This document shows positions 1 to 12,215 of a stretch of 64,000 nucleotides of DNA, piece by piece. The stretch is from NCBI GenBank assembly GCA_035772405.1, contig JAYKKM010000428.1, forward strand, positions 3,138,501-3,202,500. Reading direction: 5' to 3'. Every line of letters begins with the position of its first letter. Within the stretch, counting starts at the first letter, position 1. Source of the DNA: Chrysogorgia sp. JL179-B06 (lineage: Eukaryota; Cnidaria; Anthozoa; Scleralcyonacea; Chrysogorgiidae). The translations under genes were made by a program, and so were the position numbers. Under the pieces are notes generated by a model, which did no database searches, was not told the origin of the DNA, and saw only the letters and a list, made by a program, of their open reading frames with translations.

Positions 1-258
<258 letters not shown>

Positions 259-261
<3 letters not shown>

Positions 262-535
262 TCAATTCAAAAAAGGTTGTCTTTGAAACATATAAACCTT
301 AAACGTTGAGCGCGCAAGATAGGTTGGGAATTCTTATTTAAATTCAGGAGCGATTTGTTAGAATGCCGGCCGCATACAGTTAAGATTTAAGATGGAGAGC
401 AATTTGGTTGACGGAAATAATGGGTATTGAGGTCCAGGAAGTGGGGTTTTACCTACAGATATCGAGTAAAATGACAAATCGCTATATTCAAAAGTTGAGA
501 AATTTAGGAAATGTCAGCACGACTATCATCGGTAG
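259..535. other. Unassigned spacer
   Basis: Mixed-composition sequence between the TA array and the fold-back repeat. A 60-codon plus-strand frame at 408-590 runs into the fold-back arm and has no recognisable domain. I see no gene. Confidence 0.5.
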
Positions 536-2165
536 ACCGTATTATTGTAGCTATATCAATACATCCACACGAAGAACGACATGGTACTAATGGAATTGCT
601 GCTGCAGTATCCAGATAGAACGATTGCAGAAGTATTGTAAAAGTATATGAAGAAACGGGATCGCAATATTCGTGCTCCACTCTTCATGATACTATTTAAG
701 AAAAAACATAATTCGGAAAGTTGTTGTCTGGCGTATATAACTGGTTCGTATATATACTATGATTTTGAAAAAATAAAAAAATAAGTATTTATTAACGCAT
801 GCTGAAATCTCTATTTAAACAAAATTGCACAACAAAGATGCGATGATGCGAGAGCAGAATTTTGGGCTTCGGCTTGTTTATTACCTCGAGAGATGTTCGT
901 TGCCTTGACGCATATGTAAGTTGATTAATAATTTGCATGTTGTTTTGTGCTGACAATTAATTAATTGGGAACCAGGCTGGAACATCAAATTCCCACGAGA
1001 GTCTAAATGCGCAGAATTATTCTAAGGGATGTTCTGTTAAAATTAAAGCGTACATCCCATGGGAAATTTCACACCGCTTGCATGTTCTCATCTACATGTT
1101 CTCTACAGTGTGTATAATTAAAAAAACTGAACCCTTAGAAAATGGTCATACTCCTGGGAAATTAAAAACACGGTCTTAAATACACCTGGGAAATCAAGAT
1201 AAAATATCTGAATACAGGAACTATCATTTAACCGTAAAAAGGGCAATTCTGGCTGGCGAAGAACCACACGGGAAATATTGGGAAATATTGCTGCTGTTAG
1301 AGCTGTTCCATCAAAATCCGAGATGTATATAAAACCATACTATTATATTTTTTTACGCACCGTGGCTCAGAGGTGTCAAGGTGACAATAGGTTTGAAAGA
1401 ATGTTAATTAATTTTATGCCGGTTCAGTTTTTTTATACACACTGTATATATTCCAACGTCAAGTAAACCTTCCGTACATATCATTGGAATAGCGGTGATG
1501 CGTGGACCCCAGGGTAAATAGCGCCGATAAATTTTTGCCTGTCGTCCTTTCAAATTATATCCATGTGATCTCATGATTCTTTTAGGCTGTAAAGTAACGT
1601 AAAAGAGTATATTCATTTTGACCATGAAAGAGGTTTAAAAGAGAAACAAGATGGCAATCCATGGTCCCAAAGGCTTTTTGCAGAACAAAAGAAACTATGC
1701 TTATTTAAGAATTATGTGCGTTTAGACTCATGGGAATTTGATATTCCCGTCTGGTTTCTATTTTATTAATTGTCAGCACAAAACATGCAAATTTTTAGTC
1801 AACTTAGATCCACTTTCGTCAAGGAAAACGAACATCTCTGGAGATAATAAGCGCGTCGAAGCTCGAAATTCTGCTCTCGCATTTTCGCATCTTTGTTGTG
1901 CAATTTTGCTTAACTATAAAAGAGATTTCAGCAAGCCGTTAATTAATACATAATTTTTATTATGGTAAAACCATACGCTAGACATGCACTAACCTTCCGA
2001 CTAATGTTTTTTTTCTTCTTAAATATAGTAATGATGAGTGGAGCATACCCTGTTTCTTCATATACTTTGTCCAACACTTCTGCAATCGCTCTATCTGGAT
2101 ACTGCAGCAGCAATTCCATTATTACCAATTCTTCGTGTGGATGTATTGATATACAATAATACGGT
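536..2165. repeat. Long imperfect fold-back (inverted-repeat) element
   Basis: The left arm (about 536-1134) is matched, reverse-complemented, by the right arm (about 1424-2165). Anchor matches include CCGTATTATTGTA (540 and 2153-2165), GCACAACAAAGATGCGA (about 825-842 and 1888-1905), GCTGACAATTAAT (about 950 and 1768) and the stretch around 1107-1134 that answers 1424-1450. The arms have diverged by small indels and substitutions, so this is not recent. The centre (1135-1423) is single copy. Each arm holds a weak open frame; the minus-strand version at 1943-2203 is 86 codons with no domain I recognise. A fold-back DNA transposon is the simplest reading; an old inverted duplication is the alternative. 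Confidence 0.8.
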
Positions 2166-2204
2166 AGTGAATTCTTAACATGAGTTAAAATAACGAAAAC
2201 CAAG

Positions 2205-3700
2205 CTGTCTACTTTCTTAGAAACGTGGTTACAGTCAAGTGACCTGCAGCTAATAAAAGCCAGCTAACTTCAGACTTATAACTCCTTGAGAGAGATTTCC
2301 TCAAGAGGCTCCATGAGGACAAATACCTCAAAATAGGTCCCTGACCATGTGCAACAGGAACTAGGAGTTGTCGGTCTCAGTTGAAAAACACCTTTCATTA
2401 ATCTTGACGCCACAGGTAGGCTACCAAACTGTTGTCCATCTACTGGATCATGTATCTGGGATATACAGGATTTGTATACCCCAAGTGTCCTGCAAGCTAG
2501 ATTTCGTGTTGAATTGTTCGGCTAAGAAGTCTATAACATATAATTTACAGTAAAAGGGACATTTACTAGGACTGGACTGGCTATATTGGTGCTATCACTA
2601 TTTACTAACGCCCTGTCGCTTGGTCTTGTCGTATCTTCAGAAAAGTACCATCAGGCATGGTTCCAGTTCTGAAGAAAGGCATCGATCGCTAGGCAACCTG
2701 GATCTGGATATCTTGCTATATACATTGGCAACTGGTTGTTTATTCGTGATGCAAATCGTCATTATCTTCTTGAAGATATCGATATCTCTGTCCAATGTCC
2801 ACTCGGTTCGGTCCTTTTGAAGTTCCTCAATGCAAAATCGGCCTCTGTATTGGTCACTTCTGCTACATGTCTCGCTGTCACCTATAGATCTGGCGTGGTA
2901 GGCAGAAAGTTCATATGTCTATGGCTAATGCTGCTAGCTATAGGGATTGCATGAGTCATTGCACTATTCCTCGTTTGTTGATAAGATACGGCTGTAGTGT
3001 TGTCCATTAGGAGCTGGATGTGGCGTGGTTGTTGTGTTATTGACGAAAGTTTGAATCGCAAGATGTGCTGCTTTCAGCTCCAATACATTGATATGGTCCT
3101 TGGCCTCGTTCTTATGCCATTGTCCGCCTTTTTTAGGACAATTCTCTGTGTCGGCGATGATGAGCATTTTTCAGATTGAATATGAATCGCAGGACTGTGA
3201 GTAATGTATATCTTCTACAATTCGGCAGCCTCTTGGAGAAGAAGAAGAAGTATGTCGTCTTGGTAAATCACCACTCGTATTCCACAGGGGATCCGAGGAT
3301 GGCAATTACTAATGGCAGGCACTGCAATATTCGTAAGTTTCATTGAAACAAAGGTATTTCTTGTAGTCTTGTGCTATCGGTACTGAGTAGTAAGCGTCCT
3401 TCAGATCGAGCTTTATGAGATACTCGTGTGGCTATAGCATCGTTTTTAACTAGATCCAAGTTCCCGCTTGAACTTCTCGGTCTGATCATAGTTGCATGTT
3501 TAGAACTTTCAGGTTGAAAATTGGTCGTACTTTGGCCGGTTGTTTTGACAAACAGTGTTGACAGGAATTGATTGTCCAGTTTCACTACTCCTTTGGCAAC
3601 CAGCTCTGCTAATTGCCTGGGATAATAAGGTCTTCATCGCTCGATCGGGCCTTGGTTATCCTTTTGCGTCATTAATAAGTCTTTCCATATAACATTGTAT
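2205..3700 (-). pseudogene. DIRS-type retrotransposon fragment (RT, RNase H, start of tyrosine recombinase)
   Basis: On the minus strand, in order, there are broken pieces of a DIRS1-like pol. Around 3600-3310 is the start of the reverse transcriptase: a QFLSTLF segment, then in shifted frames LDLKDAYYSVPIAQDYKKYL, the RT motif A region. Around 3130-2960 is the RNase H region (HINVLELKAAHLAIQTFV, then DNTTAV in another frame). Around 2450-2270 comes the typical start of the recombinase module (SRLMKGVFQLRP, then a LSLKEL segment). Frameshifts and stops are frequent, so it is dead. DIRS elements insert by a tyrosine recombinase and leave no target duplication. The fragment ends abruptly against the fold-back repeat and no inverted LTR was found. 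Confidence 0.7.
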
Positions 3701-3847
3701 TCAAGTTTATATTCGTGTTTACTTTTGACATTCAAATTTGACATCCAAATTTACTTTTTTTTTTGCGTGTTACCTTTCCAATACACACTCGGTCTCGATA
3801 AAAAAATGATGTCTACGTAATCACAAATCGTTTGTTCATGAATAAAA
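3701..3847. other. Junction between DIRS and BEL fragments
   Basis: AT-rich spacer with T-runs and short repeats of the ACATTCAAATTTGACATCC type. No gene is seen. It may contain remains of an LTR but no pair was found. Confidence 0.4.
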
Positions 3848-6497
3848 TTAAAATGTCAAGCTGTTCATTCGTTGTCCATGTCCACGATTTGTTCCATGCG
3901 CAATCTTGCTGCAACGGTTGCATCTCTTGGAGTTCATCTGCTGCGTTTCCGTCTGGGTCACGTCACAGTTCAACTCCATGGGATATACAGGCCGTTGTAC
4001 TACCCTCTCGAGAGTTCCACTCGCAGTCTTCAGACGCACTGCTCGTACAATGGCATCCTTTCCAGGAACGGCCATTTTCCTTGATTCTTGTTATCGGATT
4101 GGACTATAGACATCTCCTGGTTTTGGCTGGAATTTGCTTTTCTTGTGGACGAGGTTGTGTCTTTCACGTAGTGCTGTAAAATATTCTCTCTTCCAACGAT
4201 GTCAGAGACTTTTTTTGCACGACTTTAGATATTTGACCCGTTCCACGAACTCTCTTCAACTCTCCAAGACTCTTACTCAGGCAATTGATTGGTCCGCTGG
4301 TAGAGGAATGTTCTGGGGCGAGGGTTGGTAATTCGACGTCGTTTTCCAAGTTACTCAATAGGCGACGGTTTATTTGTATTTCAATGTCGAGCAGGATCTC
4401 GCTGAGTTCGTTCAATGTTACAAATCCTCCCCCATCAAATCACCTTGTAATGCTGCTATCAACCGCTCAAACTGGCCGCCTCACCAGGGGTGCGGCTCAG
4501 GTTGAATTTCCACGTTATTTTATGGTCTTTTAAGAGGCCTGCGCGTATCCGTTCATCTTTGCGTAGTTGTTTTAGCCACTTTCTTGCTTTGACGAAAGTA
4601 CCACCGTTATTCGCGGTCGACCTCGGCGGGCGATGAACGTTTCAAGCCCACGATAAAGGTTGTTGTCTCGAGGTTGCGTAGTAATTCTAGACTGGTGAAC
4701 CGCTCTGGATAGGCTGCAAGCGAAGATTCCCTTCTGCTTTGGATGTCTTTCTATCGTCTATACCTAATTGGTCCTGCAAAATCCACTCCTATAGTACTTC
4801 GAAGGCAGTTCCTGGCTTGGCTCCGTCCTCTGGTAGGAGACCCGGTACTGGTGGAGTTGTTGCTTTGGCGCGAGATCTCTTGCATCCCAGCACTCGCTAT
4901 ACGTACTTACATGTAGATCGGATAGCTCCCTTAGATCCTCTCTTTGCATATTATTATTCCACGCTATTTTATTGAAGATTGAGATGGGCGCTTGTTTGTA
5001 GATAACGAGGCTCTGATCTTTCATGGAGCTGGATACGTTTCACCTGGATACGAGTGAGTGGTGACTCACTCGCTGCTTCTACTTGCTCTGTAGCTAACGG
5101 TCCGTGTCTTTTCTCCTGATGTCTGCTGTTGTGGATAAACCGGTTTATCCATGCGCATATTCGAAGGGTGCGACGTAGGTTGTTACGTTCGAGGAGTTTA
5201 ATTGTCAAATAAATCTAATTAGGCAGACTCGATACTCAAAGTACTTCTTGTATTATTTTGACTTCTGCTTCTGCTGCACGCGATTTCTGTGTCACGGGGT
5301 TTTCTGGCCATTTACACTGATACTTTAGCCATTCTGGCCCTGTCCACTGCAGAATGCTGTGGAAGTAACAGGTACCCTCTGCTTGAAATATCGGCGGGGT
5401 TGGCTTTGGTTGGTACATGTCGCCACTGTATTTCTGGGTGCGCGCATATCTTTGCCACACGATTTGCGACGAATTGCTTGTAGACTCCATTGCTACATAT
5501 CCAATGCAGGATCCAGCCACGCATAGATAAAGGATGTAGGTACCTTTGGAAGGGCGGTGACATTCATGACGAGATTGGTGACCATGTGGCCAGCGACCAA
5601 CTCTAATCGCGGCACAGTTATAGGCTTCGCTTAGTCAATCTGCTTTTAGCTGCCACCAACCGCTGTGTTATTCCCGAGGGTTGTCTGGGAAAGTCACTGC
5701 CATAGTACAGGTGTATCTCTACGTTTGTTCCATTTGAGACCAAGTAATTTAGATTCACGTGGTTTGACCATGAGTTGCTGCTTCACATATAAGATTGATC
5801 GTCTATAGAACTTCTGACGATTCTTCAGCTTCTAACTGCGGTATGTTCGAATTCCACTTGTGAAGTTCAAACGTGGCGTCTCCTGGCCAATATTTCTTGG
5901 GCTACTGTCGTACGCACATCTCCTTCCTGTACAGTTAGGCCACCGACATACATGCTATACGTAGGTGCGTAACTTCACCAGGGTGACTTTCCGACTATTT
6001 GTCTACGTGGCTTTCAATGACTCCTTCGAGAAGATACGGTGATGAAACTAAGCCAAATAAGGTTCTTGTAAAAAGTCTCCAAAATTGAATGATCGTCTTT
6101 TTGACAATGAAACCGCAACGCGTCCCTCTCACATTCCTTTATTCGAATCTCATGAAGGAATGCCTGGTGTATATATATCTCCTGAAATCAACACCGGATA
6201 GGCTCTCTTATGTCCACGCAGAGTTTATTTTGCAATGTTGGTCCTTGGTGGAGACATTCGTTGAGTGTTTTCTCTTGCCAAGGCATCATATATACAATGC
6301 GCATTTTTGTAGTCTCGGCAGTCTCCTTGATAATGCGCTTGTGTGAAATGTAGAACTCTTTGTTCTGCGGTATTTCTGATGCTGGCACCACTATTCCCTC
6401 CTTGTCACCTTGATCCCATCATATTCTTCGGTATGACCACTTCGCTGCAATATTTCGATCTTTGACTGTCAATCCGTTGAGACGGCGCGGAGACTAC
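3848..6497 (-). pseudogene. BEL/Pao retrotransposon pol, copy A (RT to integrase C-terminus)
   Basis: Read on the minus strand, BEL/Pao pol modules appear in order. RT start at about 6391-6188 (IKETAETTKMRIVY, then LNECLHQGPTLQNKL). A later RT/connection segment at about 5880-5700 (FELHKWNSN, then KLLGLKWNKR in shifted frames). The RNase H end at 5563-5312 (YKQFVANRVAKI, then WRHVPTKANPADISSRG). The integrase N-terminal region at 5208-4969 (RRTLRICAWINRFI). The integrase C-terminus at 4415-4164 (LLDIEIQINRRLLS). The terminal DUF5641-like part at 4075-3848 (DAIVRAVRLKTASGTLERVVQR). Frames change many times, so it is inactive. Relative to copy B it lacks 84 bases that contain the RNase H motif HAFGDAS. 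At 6497 the sequence jumps to an unrelated insert; the same breakpoint is continuous in copy B. Confidence 0.85.
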
Positions 6498-6509
6498 ACT
6501 GTAAAAAAA

Positions 6510-6900
6510 GTTGAGTAGAATGAACTCAAAATATTGAGTAAAATGTGCACCCACAGCAACTCCTTATTTTGAGTAAAATATTCATTTACTCATGCTTGAG
6601 TAAATTCTACTCAAAATTTGAGTTCTAGTTACTCAAGATAAATGCACCCACAGCAACTCCTTATTTTGAGTAAAATATCAATTTACTCATTTTTGAGTAA
6701 ATTCTACTCAAAATTTGAGTTCTAGTTACTCAAGATCAATGCACCCACAGCAACTCCTTATTTTGAGTAAAATATCAATTTACTCATAGTTGAGTAAATT
6801 CTACTCAAAATTTGAGTACTAGTTACTCAACACTAATGTGCCTAATGTACTGTAACTCCTTATTTTGAGTAAAATACCTAAATACTCACAATTGAGTATA
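6510..6900. repeat. About 97-bp tandem repeat with GAGTAAA palindromes (left array)
   Basis: About three and a half units start at roughly 6546, 6644, 6740 and 6838. Each begins with CACCCACAGCAACTCCTTAT (degenerate in the last) and then carries paired GAGTAAA/TTTACTC motifs. The units are close to identical to each other, so amplification is recent relative to the interior. Confidence 0.8.
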
Positions 6901-7995
6901 CAGTTGTTAGCGAAAATTAACAATTTGTCAAAATACAAGCAAAAGTTAGTGGCAGTTCATAAATATTATATATTTGTCAGGAATTAAATTTACAAAACAA
7001 ACAAGTTATATTAATTTATAGTTCATGCATCATTAAAAGTTCTTCTAAATTATTTTTGAATGTAATTATTGAGGAAGGGCATTTTAACCCATCCAATATG
7101 TTCAAAACACACTTTTGGAAAAATAAACCAAAGTTGTTGATAGATGGCGGGTACTGGAACATGGACACGTAATTAGCAGCCATGAATGTTGCTGCCGCTT
7201 CAATAACAACTCGTTCCACTTTTCAAATATTTTTTTCTGCAGCCAAGATCTCTGGGGCTTCATATATTAAGCCTTTCACAATAACACGAGGCGACGAATT
7301 GGTGCTATTTTCAACCACTTTTTGGAAATTAGCATCTTCCTGAAATTATTCAAATAAAAAAGATCTCAGCATATAAGTGTAAATAACAAATAACTGAGAA
7401 GAAATTTTAAAAATATGCCAGGGCTAATCGTCCTTAGTTGCAGCCGGTGGCTGAATTGCGAAGGGCGCAGATCAAACATGGTCGACTCGAGTCGAAGGTA
7501 TATTAAAGGTATATATACCCATGTCTGACCACTTAACTTCAAACCTCAGTGGTGAGTGGCAGCACCCTAACAACACACCACCCTTGCTTCCCTATAACAT
7601 TGCTATTATAATGGTGAATTGTAATTATGATACAGAACAGATGAAGATATTGGTAGACAATCTATAGTAGCACAACATACTGCATAAAATTTCTATTCAC
7701 TGCACTTCAAATCTCATGCTGTATAAAATAATTAATTTTAATGAAATATAATATTTCAGAAAAAGGAATTATATTCAAACATGTAATTGCAAATGCAAAC
7801 TCGATCTTTGTGGCACATTCAAACATCTCAAGGAAAAACAGACAGGCCTGTGCTGTATTATTGATTACAGTATGGAGATAAAGCTAAAATTATGGATCAA
7901 GTTTGTAAACTGTAAAGCTCTGTTATTACACCAGAGCCCTGTGGCATTCATTAAAATTCTGCCTACATGAAGTAGATGCTTGCTATTGATTCCAA

Positions 7996-8026
7996 ACAAC
8001 GAACGAACGAACGAACGAACGAACTC
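7996..8026. repeat. (CGAA)n short tandem repeat
   Basis: Six to seven units of CGAA/GAAC inside the 3.2-kb insert. Confidence 0.85.
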
Positions 8027-8126
8027 ACACACGGAATATAAACTATAAAGCGTTGCTAAAGGCACCGCAATTTGCATACATGTGCACAGGAACATGGTCA
8101 CGTATTATATTTAGATCATAATAACT

Positions 8127-8276
8127 AGTTTACAAGCGCAGCGTAAAAACTTGTTATTGTTGGACAAGCTGAATACAGACTCCACAGAATACAGATCAAC
8201 AGTTGATCTAACTTCTCATCAAGTCTGTATTCAGCTTGTGGAACAATAACAGGTTTTTACGCTGCGCTTGTAAACT
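8127..8276. repeat. Hairpin with 55-bp arms inside the insert
   Basis: Left arm 8127-8181 (begins AGTTTACAAGCGCAGCGT) is answered by right arm 8222-8276 (ends ACGCTGCGCTTGTAAACT) with few mismatches; the loop is about 40 bases. It could be a small nested palindromic MITE. Confidence 0.8.
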
Positions 8277-9363
8277 ATATATAATAAGAGGCCGAGTATA
8301 TTGCAACAACAACATAGGATCAAACCTCATCATCTTCGAACACGAGGCCCGAAGTATCTTCGAACACCCAACGCAATACTACGCAGTAAATCATAGTTAT
8401 AATATTAAATTAGTAGTGATAATTACTTTACCTCTGTCATTTCGAGTGTTGGTTGCGTTGAAAGAAAATTATTCAAATCCAAACGCGAAGTCGAAGGATT
8501 CAAGACAACTGCATGTGGCGACTGTCGAAGCGATTGGAGCTTCAATGCTGTGTCGGATCAAAATTTCCTGTATTCTGATTGGTAGAGCCGCAAGCGGACC
8601 TCTGCGAAGACAGTGCTGCATATTGTGTTGCTAAATTAAGCACACCGTCATTGTCGCCTGATTGGTCGAGAACTCATTTAGTTGATCCGATTGAAATAAA
8701 TGTTCAAAATATAAAAATAAATATAAATATATATTCACCTTAGCTTATAAAATAGCATTTTCGCGTACCGTATAAGGTAGCCTATTACATGTTCCGATCG
8801 TGTGTTACTTAGAGAACATTTATTTGACTGAGACCCGATTCAAATTCCAATATAATTAAATAAACTGATATACGTCGAAACAACGATCGCGGTCACTGTA
8901 GTTTAATATTGCGGCGACATAAAGCATTAACTGCCAATACGACTCTTCGCTCAATACATCTCTTCACTAAGATACATATAAGATAGATATGTATGTTTAG
9001 TTTTCATGTGACGGGCAATGCGAGGGGAAATGGCCTCTTATGCCACAGCGCATATGTATAGGCGGATAAGTAAAGGCGGAGGGTAGTCACAAAAGCATAC
9101 TACAAAAGCACCAATGAGAGACAAATAGAGTATTTGTGAGCAAGTGACCCAATGTGATCGTGAGTGATTCCACCAAATAACATGCATTTAACATGAGGAG
9201 AATCGGATCTGACAAATTAGAACGTGTGAACAGACCTTTAGTGAGTATAATTGATGATAGCAATTTTGCTCAGTTTAAACTTACTTATGTCATGAATAGA
9301 ATTTATAAATAGAATTTACTACTCCATTTCGCGAATTAAGCTCATCATGACATATTGCCTAGT

Positions 9364-9718
9364 CGTGTTCTTTTGAGTAGAATTTACTCAGTTTAGTGAG
9401 TTAAACTTACTCATATTATAATGAGTAGATTTTACTCAGTCTTGAGTAATTTATGTACCTACTCAAAGTATGAGTAAAATTTCGAATTTACTCCAAATAA
9501 TGAGTTAGAGTACTCCCAATTCTAGTTTTACTCACATGTGAGTAAAGTTTACTCAGCATGTTGAGTAAAATTACTCAACCCACAAATTACTCAAAAATTG
9601 AGTAATGGTTTACTCAAATTTTGAGTAGAAAACAATTTACTCAATTTATGAGTATAATTTACTCAATATTCTGAGTTGAGCGACATGTTTACTCAAACAT
9701 TGAGTAATTTTACTCGGG
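9364..9718. repeat. GAGTAAA/TTTACTC array (right array)
   Basis: More than a dozen GAGTAAA or TTTACTC motifs at irregular 10-25 base spacing. It mirrors the left array in motif but not in the 97-bp higher-order unit. Confidence 0.8.
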
Positions 9719-9723
9719 CTTTT

Positions 9724-11070
9724 TTTGGTTGGTACATGTCGCCACTGTATTTCTGGGTGCGCGCATGATATCTTTGCCACACGATTTGCGACGAATTGCT
9801 TGTAGACTCCATTGCTACATATCCAATGCAGGATCCAGCCACGCATAGATAAAGGATGTAGGTACCTTTGGAAGGGCGGTGACATTCATGACGAGATTGG
9901 TGACCATGTGGCCAGCGACCAACTCTAATCGCGGCACAGTTATAGGCTTCGCTTAGCCAATCTGCTTTTAGCTGCCACCAACCGCTGTGTTATTCCCGAG
10001 GGTTGTCTGACGACAGCGTAGACTGCTGCCCCGACGCCCTGGATGCAGGATGCGTCTCCAAATGCATGCAGCATGCAGTTCGATCTTTTGTCTTCTGGGA
10101 AAGTCACTGCCATAGTACAGGTGTATCTCTACGTTTGTTCCATTTGAGACCAAGTAATTTAGATTCACGTGGTTTGACCATGAGTTGCTGCTTCACATAT
10201 AAGATTGATCGTCTATAGAACTTCTGACGATTCTTCAGCTTCTAACTGCGGTAAGTTCGAATTCCACTTGTGAAGTTCAAACGTGGCGTCTCCTGGCCAA
10301 TATTTGTTGGGCTACTGTCGTACGCACATCTCCTTCCTGTACAGTTAGGCCACCGACATACATGCTATACGTAGGTGCGTAACTTCACCAGGGTGACTTT
10401 CCGACTATTTGTCTACGTGGCTTTCAATGACTCCTTCGAGAAGATACGGTGATGAAACTAAGCCAAATAAGGTTCTTGTAAAAAGTCTCCAAAATTGAAT
10501 GATCGTCTTTTTGACAATGAAACCGCAACGCGTCCCTCTCACATTCCTTTATTCGAATCTCATGAAGGAATGCCTGGTGTATATATATCTCCTGAAATCA
10601 ACACCGGATAGGCTCTCTTATGTCCACGCAGAGTTTATTTTGCAATGTTGGTCCTTGGTGGAGACATTCGTTGAGTGTTTTCTCTTGCCAAGGCATCATA
10701 TATACAATGCGCATTTTTGTAGTCTCGGCAGTCTCCTTGATAATGCGCTTGTGTGAAATGTAGAACTCTTTGTTCTGCGGTATTTCTGATGCTGGCACCA
10801 CTATTCCCTCCTTGTCACCTTGATCCCATCATATTCTTCGGTATGACCACTTCGCTGCAATATTTCGATCTTTGACTGTCAATCCGTTGAGACGGCGCGG
10901 AGACTAGCTCCCGGCTTCGTTAGATGGAAGATGCAGATGGTTGTTTCTCCAGGGTAAACTTGTTTCATACCACCCTTCAGGTAAACGTTGTAACTCGTGT
11001 TCGACCTCTGGAACCACTAAAGATGACGAAAATGCCACAAGCACCATGGGATGTCGTTCATGGTTAAGTA
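9724..11070 (-). pseudogene. BEL/Pao retrotransposon pol, copy B (duplicate of copy A plus upstream part)
   Basis: Bases 9724-10906 repeat 5408-6497 at nearly 100 percent identity; I count only a few substitutions and a 2-base indel. Copy B also has 84 bases (about 10009-10092) missing from copy A. Those bases carry the RNase H catalytic segment HAFGDAS followed by GVGAAVYAVVRQPSG, so copy B is the more complete. Beyond 10906 copy B continues with further BEL-like sequence up to about 11070. Still interrupted by frameshifts. Confidence 0.85.
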
Positions 11071-11309
11071 CCAATTACATTTATGAGTTTTATTGTAAAT
11101 AGAAAAGAAGGGATGTAGTGTTCGACCGAGCAAAAGGAGTGGGGGGAGGGCATTTGACACGAGGACTCGAGAGTGAAGGAAGACATATACTAGATAGACC
11201 AGAGACACTCGGTTATATTAAATCTTTAAATACAAAGCAATTGTATTATATTATAGGATGGTTCATTATTTCACTCGGAAAAGAGTTCGACACAACCATC
11301 ATGTTGCTG
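11071..11309. other. Unassigned spacer, possible LTR remnant
   Basis: A purine-rich block (AGGAGTGGGGGGAGGG) and AT-rich sequence lie between the BEL and gypsy pieces. I could not find a second copy to prove an LTR. No gene. Confidence 0.35.
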
Positions 11310-11600
11310 TGCTAGACAACTCAAGCGAACTATACGAAGAGCTTTGTCGTCAAGATATCCTCGGCCTCAACATGATCGACAGTACACGCTGAGTTCAAGG
11401 ATTGTCATTCTGTGCTTGGCAGAATATGCATCCTGCGACTAATGATTCGACTTGTCTATCCATTCCAGGCCACCAAACTTTTGTTCGCAACAACATTTTC
11501 GTTTTGACTATACCTTGGTGGGTTTCGTGGGCAATTGATAAGGTGGAGTAACTATCTGTCGTCCTCGTAAAAGGATGCCGTTGTCGGTGACACTTAGATC
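11310..11600 (-). pseudogene. Ty3/gypsy integrase N-terminal (zinc-binding) fragment
   Basis: On the minus strand, with frameshifts, the translation gives a typical gypsy RNase H-integrase linker (LSVTDNGILLRGRQIV) and then the zinc-binding region in another frame: HE..HQG, VKTK, VWWPGMDRQVE and C..CQ. It belongs to the same element as 13480-13571; the LINE at about 11600-13470 inserted between them. Confidence 0.75.
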
Positions 11601-11774
11601 GTGACGTATAATAATAATTCTTTATAATTATACAGGTTAACTTCTTCAGAAAACTAAGATTCTGGTATCAATGAAGGACCTGTGTTTAAGTAAAATACAA
11701 AAATTTGTTAAAATAAGAAACTATGAGATAGAAAAATGTCAATGAATAAAATGTTATCAAATTTAAAATTAGTT

Positions 11775-12215
11775 CTAAAGAACCTTAAAAACAAATTGAC
11801 TTATTTTGTTCTTAAATCTTAGAAGAGAAATTTCATCCCTCAAAGATTTGTCTAATTGATTGTATATCATAGCACCCTGGTAGGCAAATGACTTTTTTCC
11901 AATGCTGGTGCGAATTTTTGGAAGTAACACACATGATGCATTTCCACGAGTATTCTTGTTATGTTTGAGCCGCTGAAACAAGTTGTTATGTGACTCTGGT
12001 CCAATATGGTTGAGCGACTTAAAGACATCAATTGCTATACGACGTTTGCGAATAGTTTCAATGTTGTCTATATCCAACTGTAGATTACCAGGATCAGCGA
12101 TGATTTTAATTGCTCTGTCTTGTATTGATTCCAGTTTATTGTTTAAAGTTTTCGAAATTCCAGATAATACAGGGTAGCAATTATAGAGAATAATCGGATT
12201 TATCATTGTTAAATT
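11775..12215 (-). pseudogene. LINE ORF part 3: C-terminal tail after the RT
   Basis: About 145 codons correspond to the C-terminal region of CR1/L2/Rex-like proteins: ILYNCYPVLSG, LESIQDRAIKII, RRIAIDVFKSLN, and SFAYQGAMIYNQL before the end. It is fused directly to the endonuclease by the internal deletion. Confidence 0.75.

Larger units (their letters stand above)
6498..9730. mobile_element. 3.2-kb DNA-transposon-like insert with GAGTAAA arrays at both ends
   Basis: This insert separates the two BEL copies. It starts CACTGTAAAAAAAGTTGAGT and ends ...TTTACTCGGGCTTTTTTT, so the ends are loosely inverted (AAAAAAAG followed by GAGTA/ACTCA units). Both flanks are subterminal arrays of TTGAGTAAA/TTTACTCAA units. 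The interior (about 6900-9360) has no recognisable transposase: the longest frames are 68 codons (7016-7219, minus) and 133 codons (8236-8634, plus), without domains. Interior landmarks are a (GAAC)n run near 8000 and a 55-bp-arm hairpin at 8127-8276. I read it as a non-autonomous or gutted TIR element. Class is unassigned. Confidence 0.55.

Noticed and set aside
3832..4179. Plus-strand 115-codon frame and neighbours
   Set aside because: Shadow of the minus-strand BEL/Pao integrase C-terminal region.
6089..6346. Plus-strand 85-codon frame, repeated identically at 10499-10756
   Set aside because: Shadow of the duplicated BEL RT on the minus strand; the identity reflects the DNA duplication.
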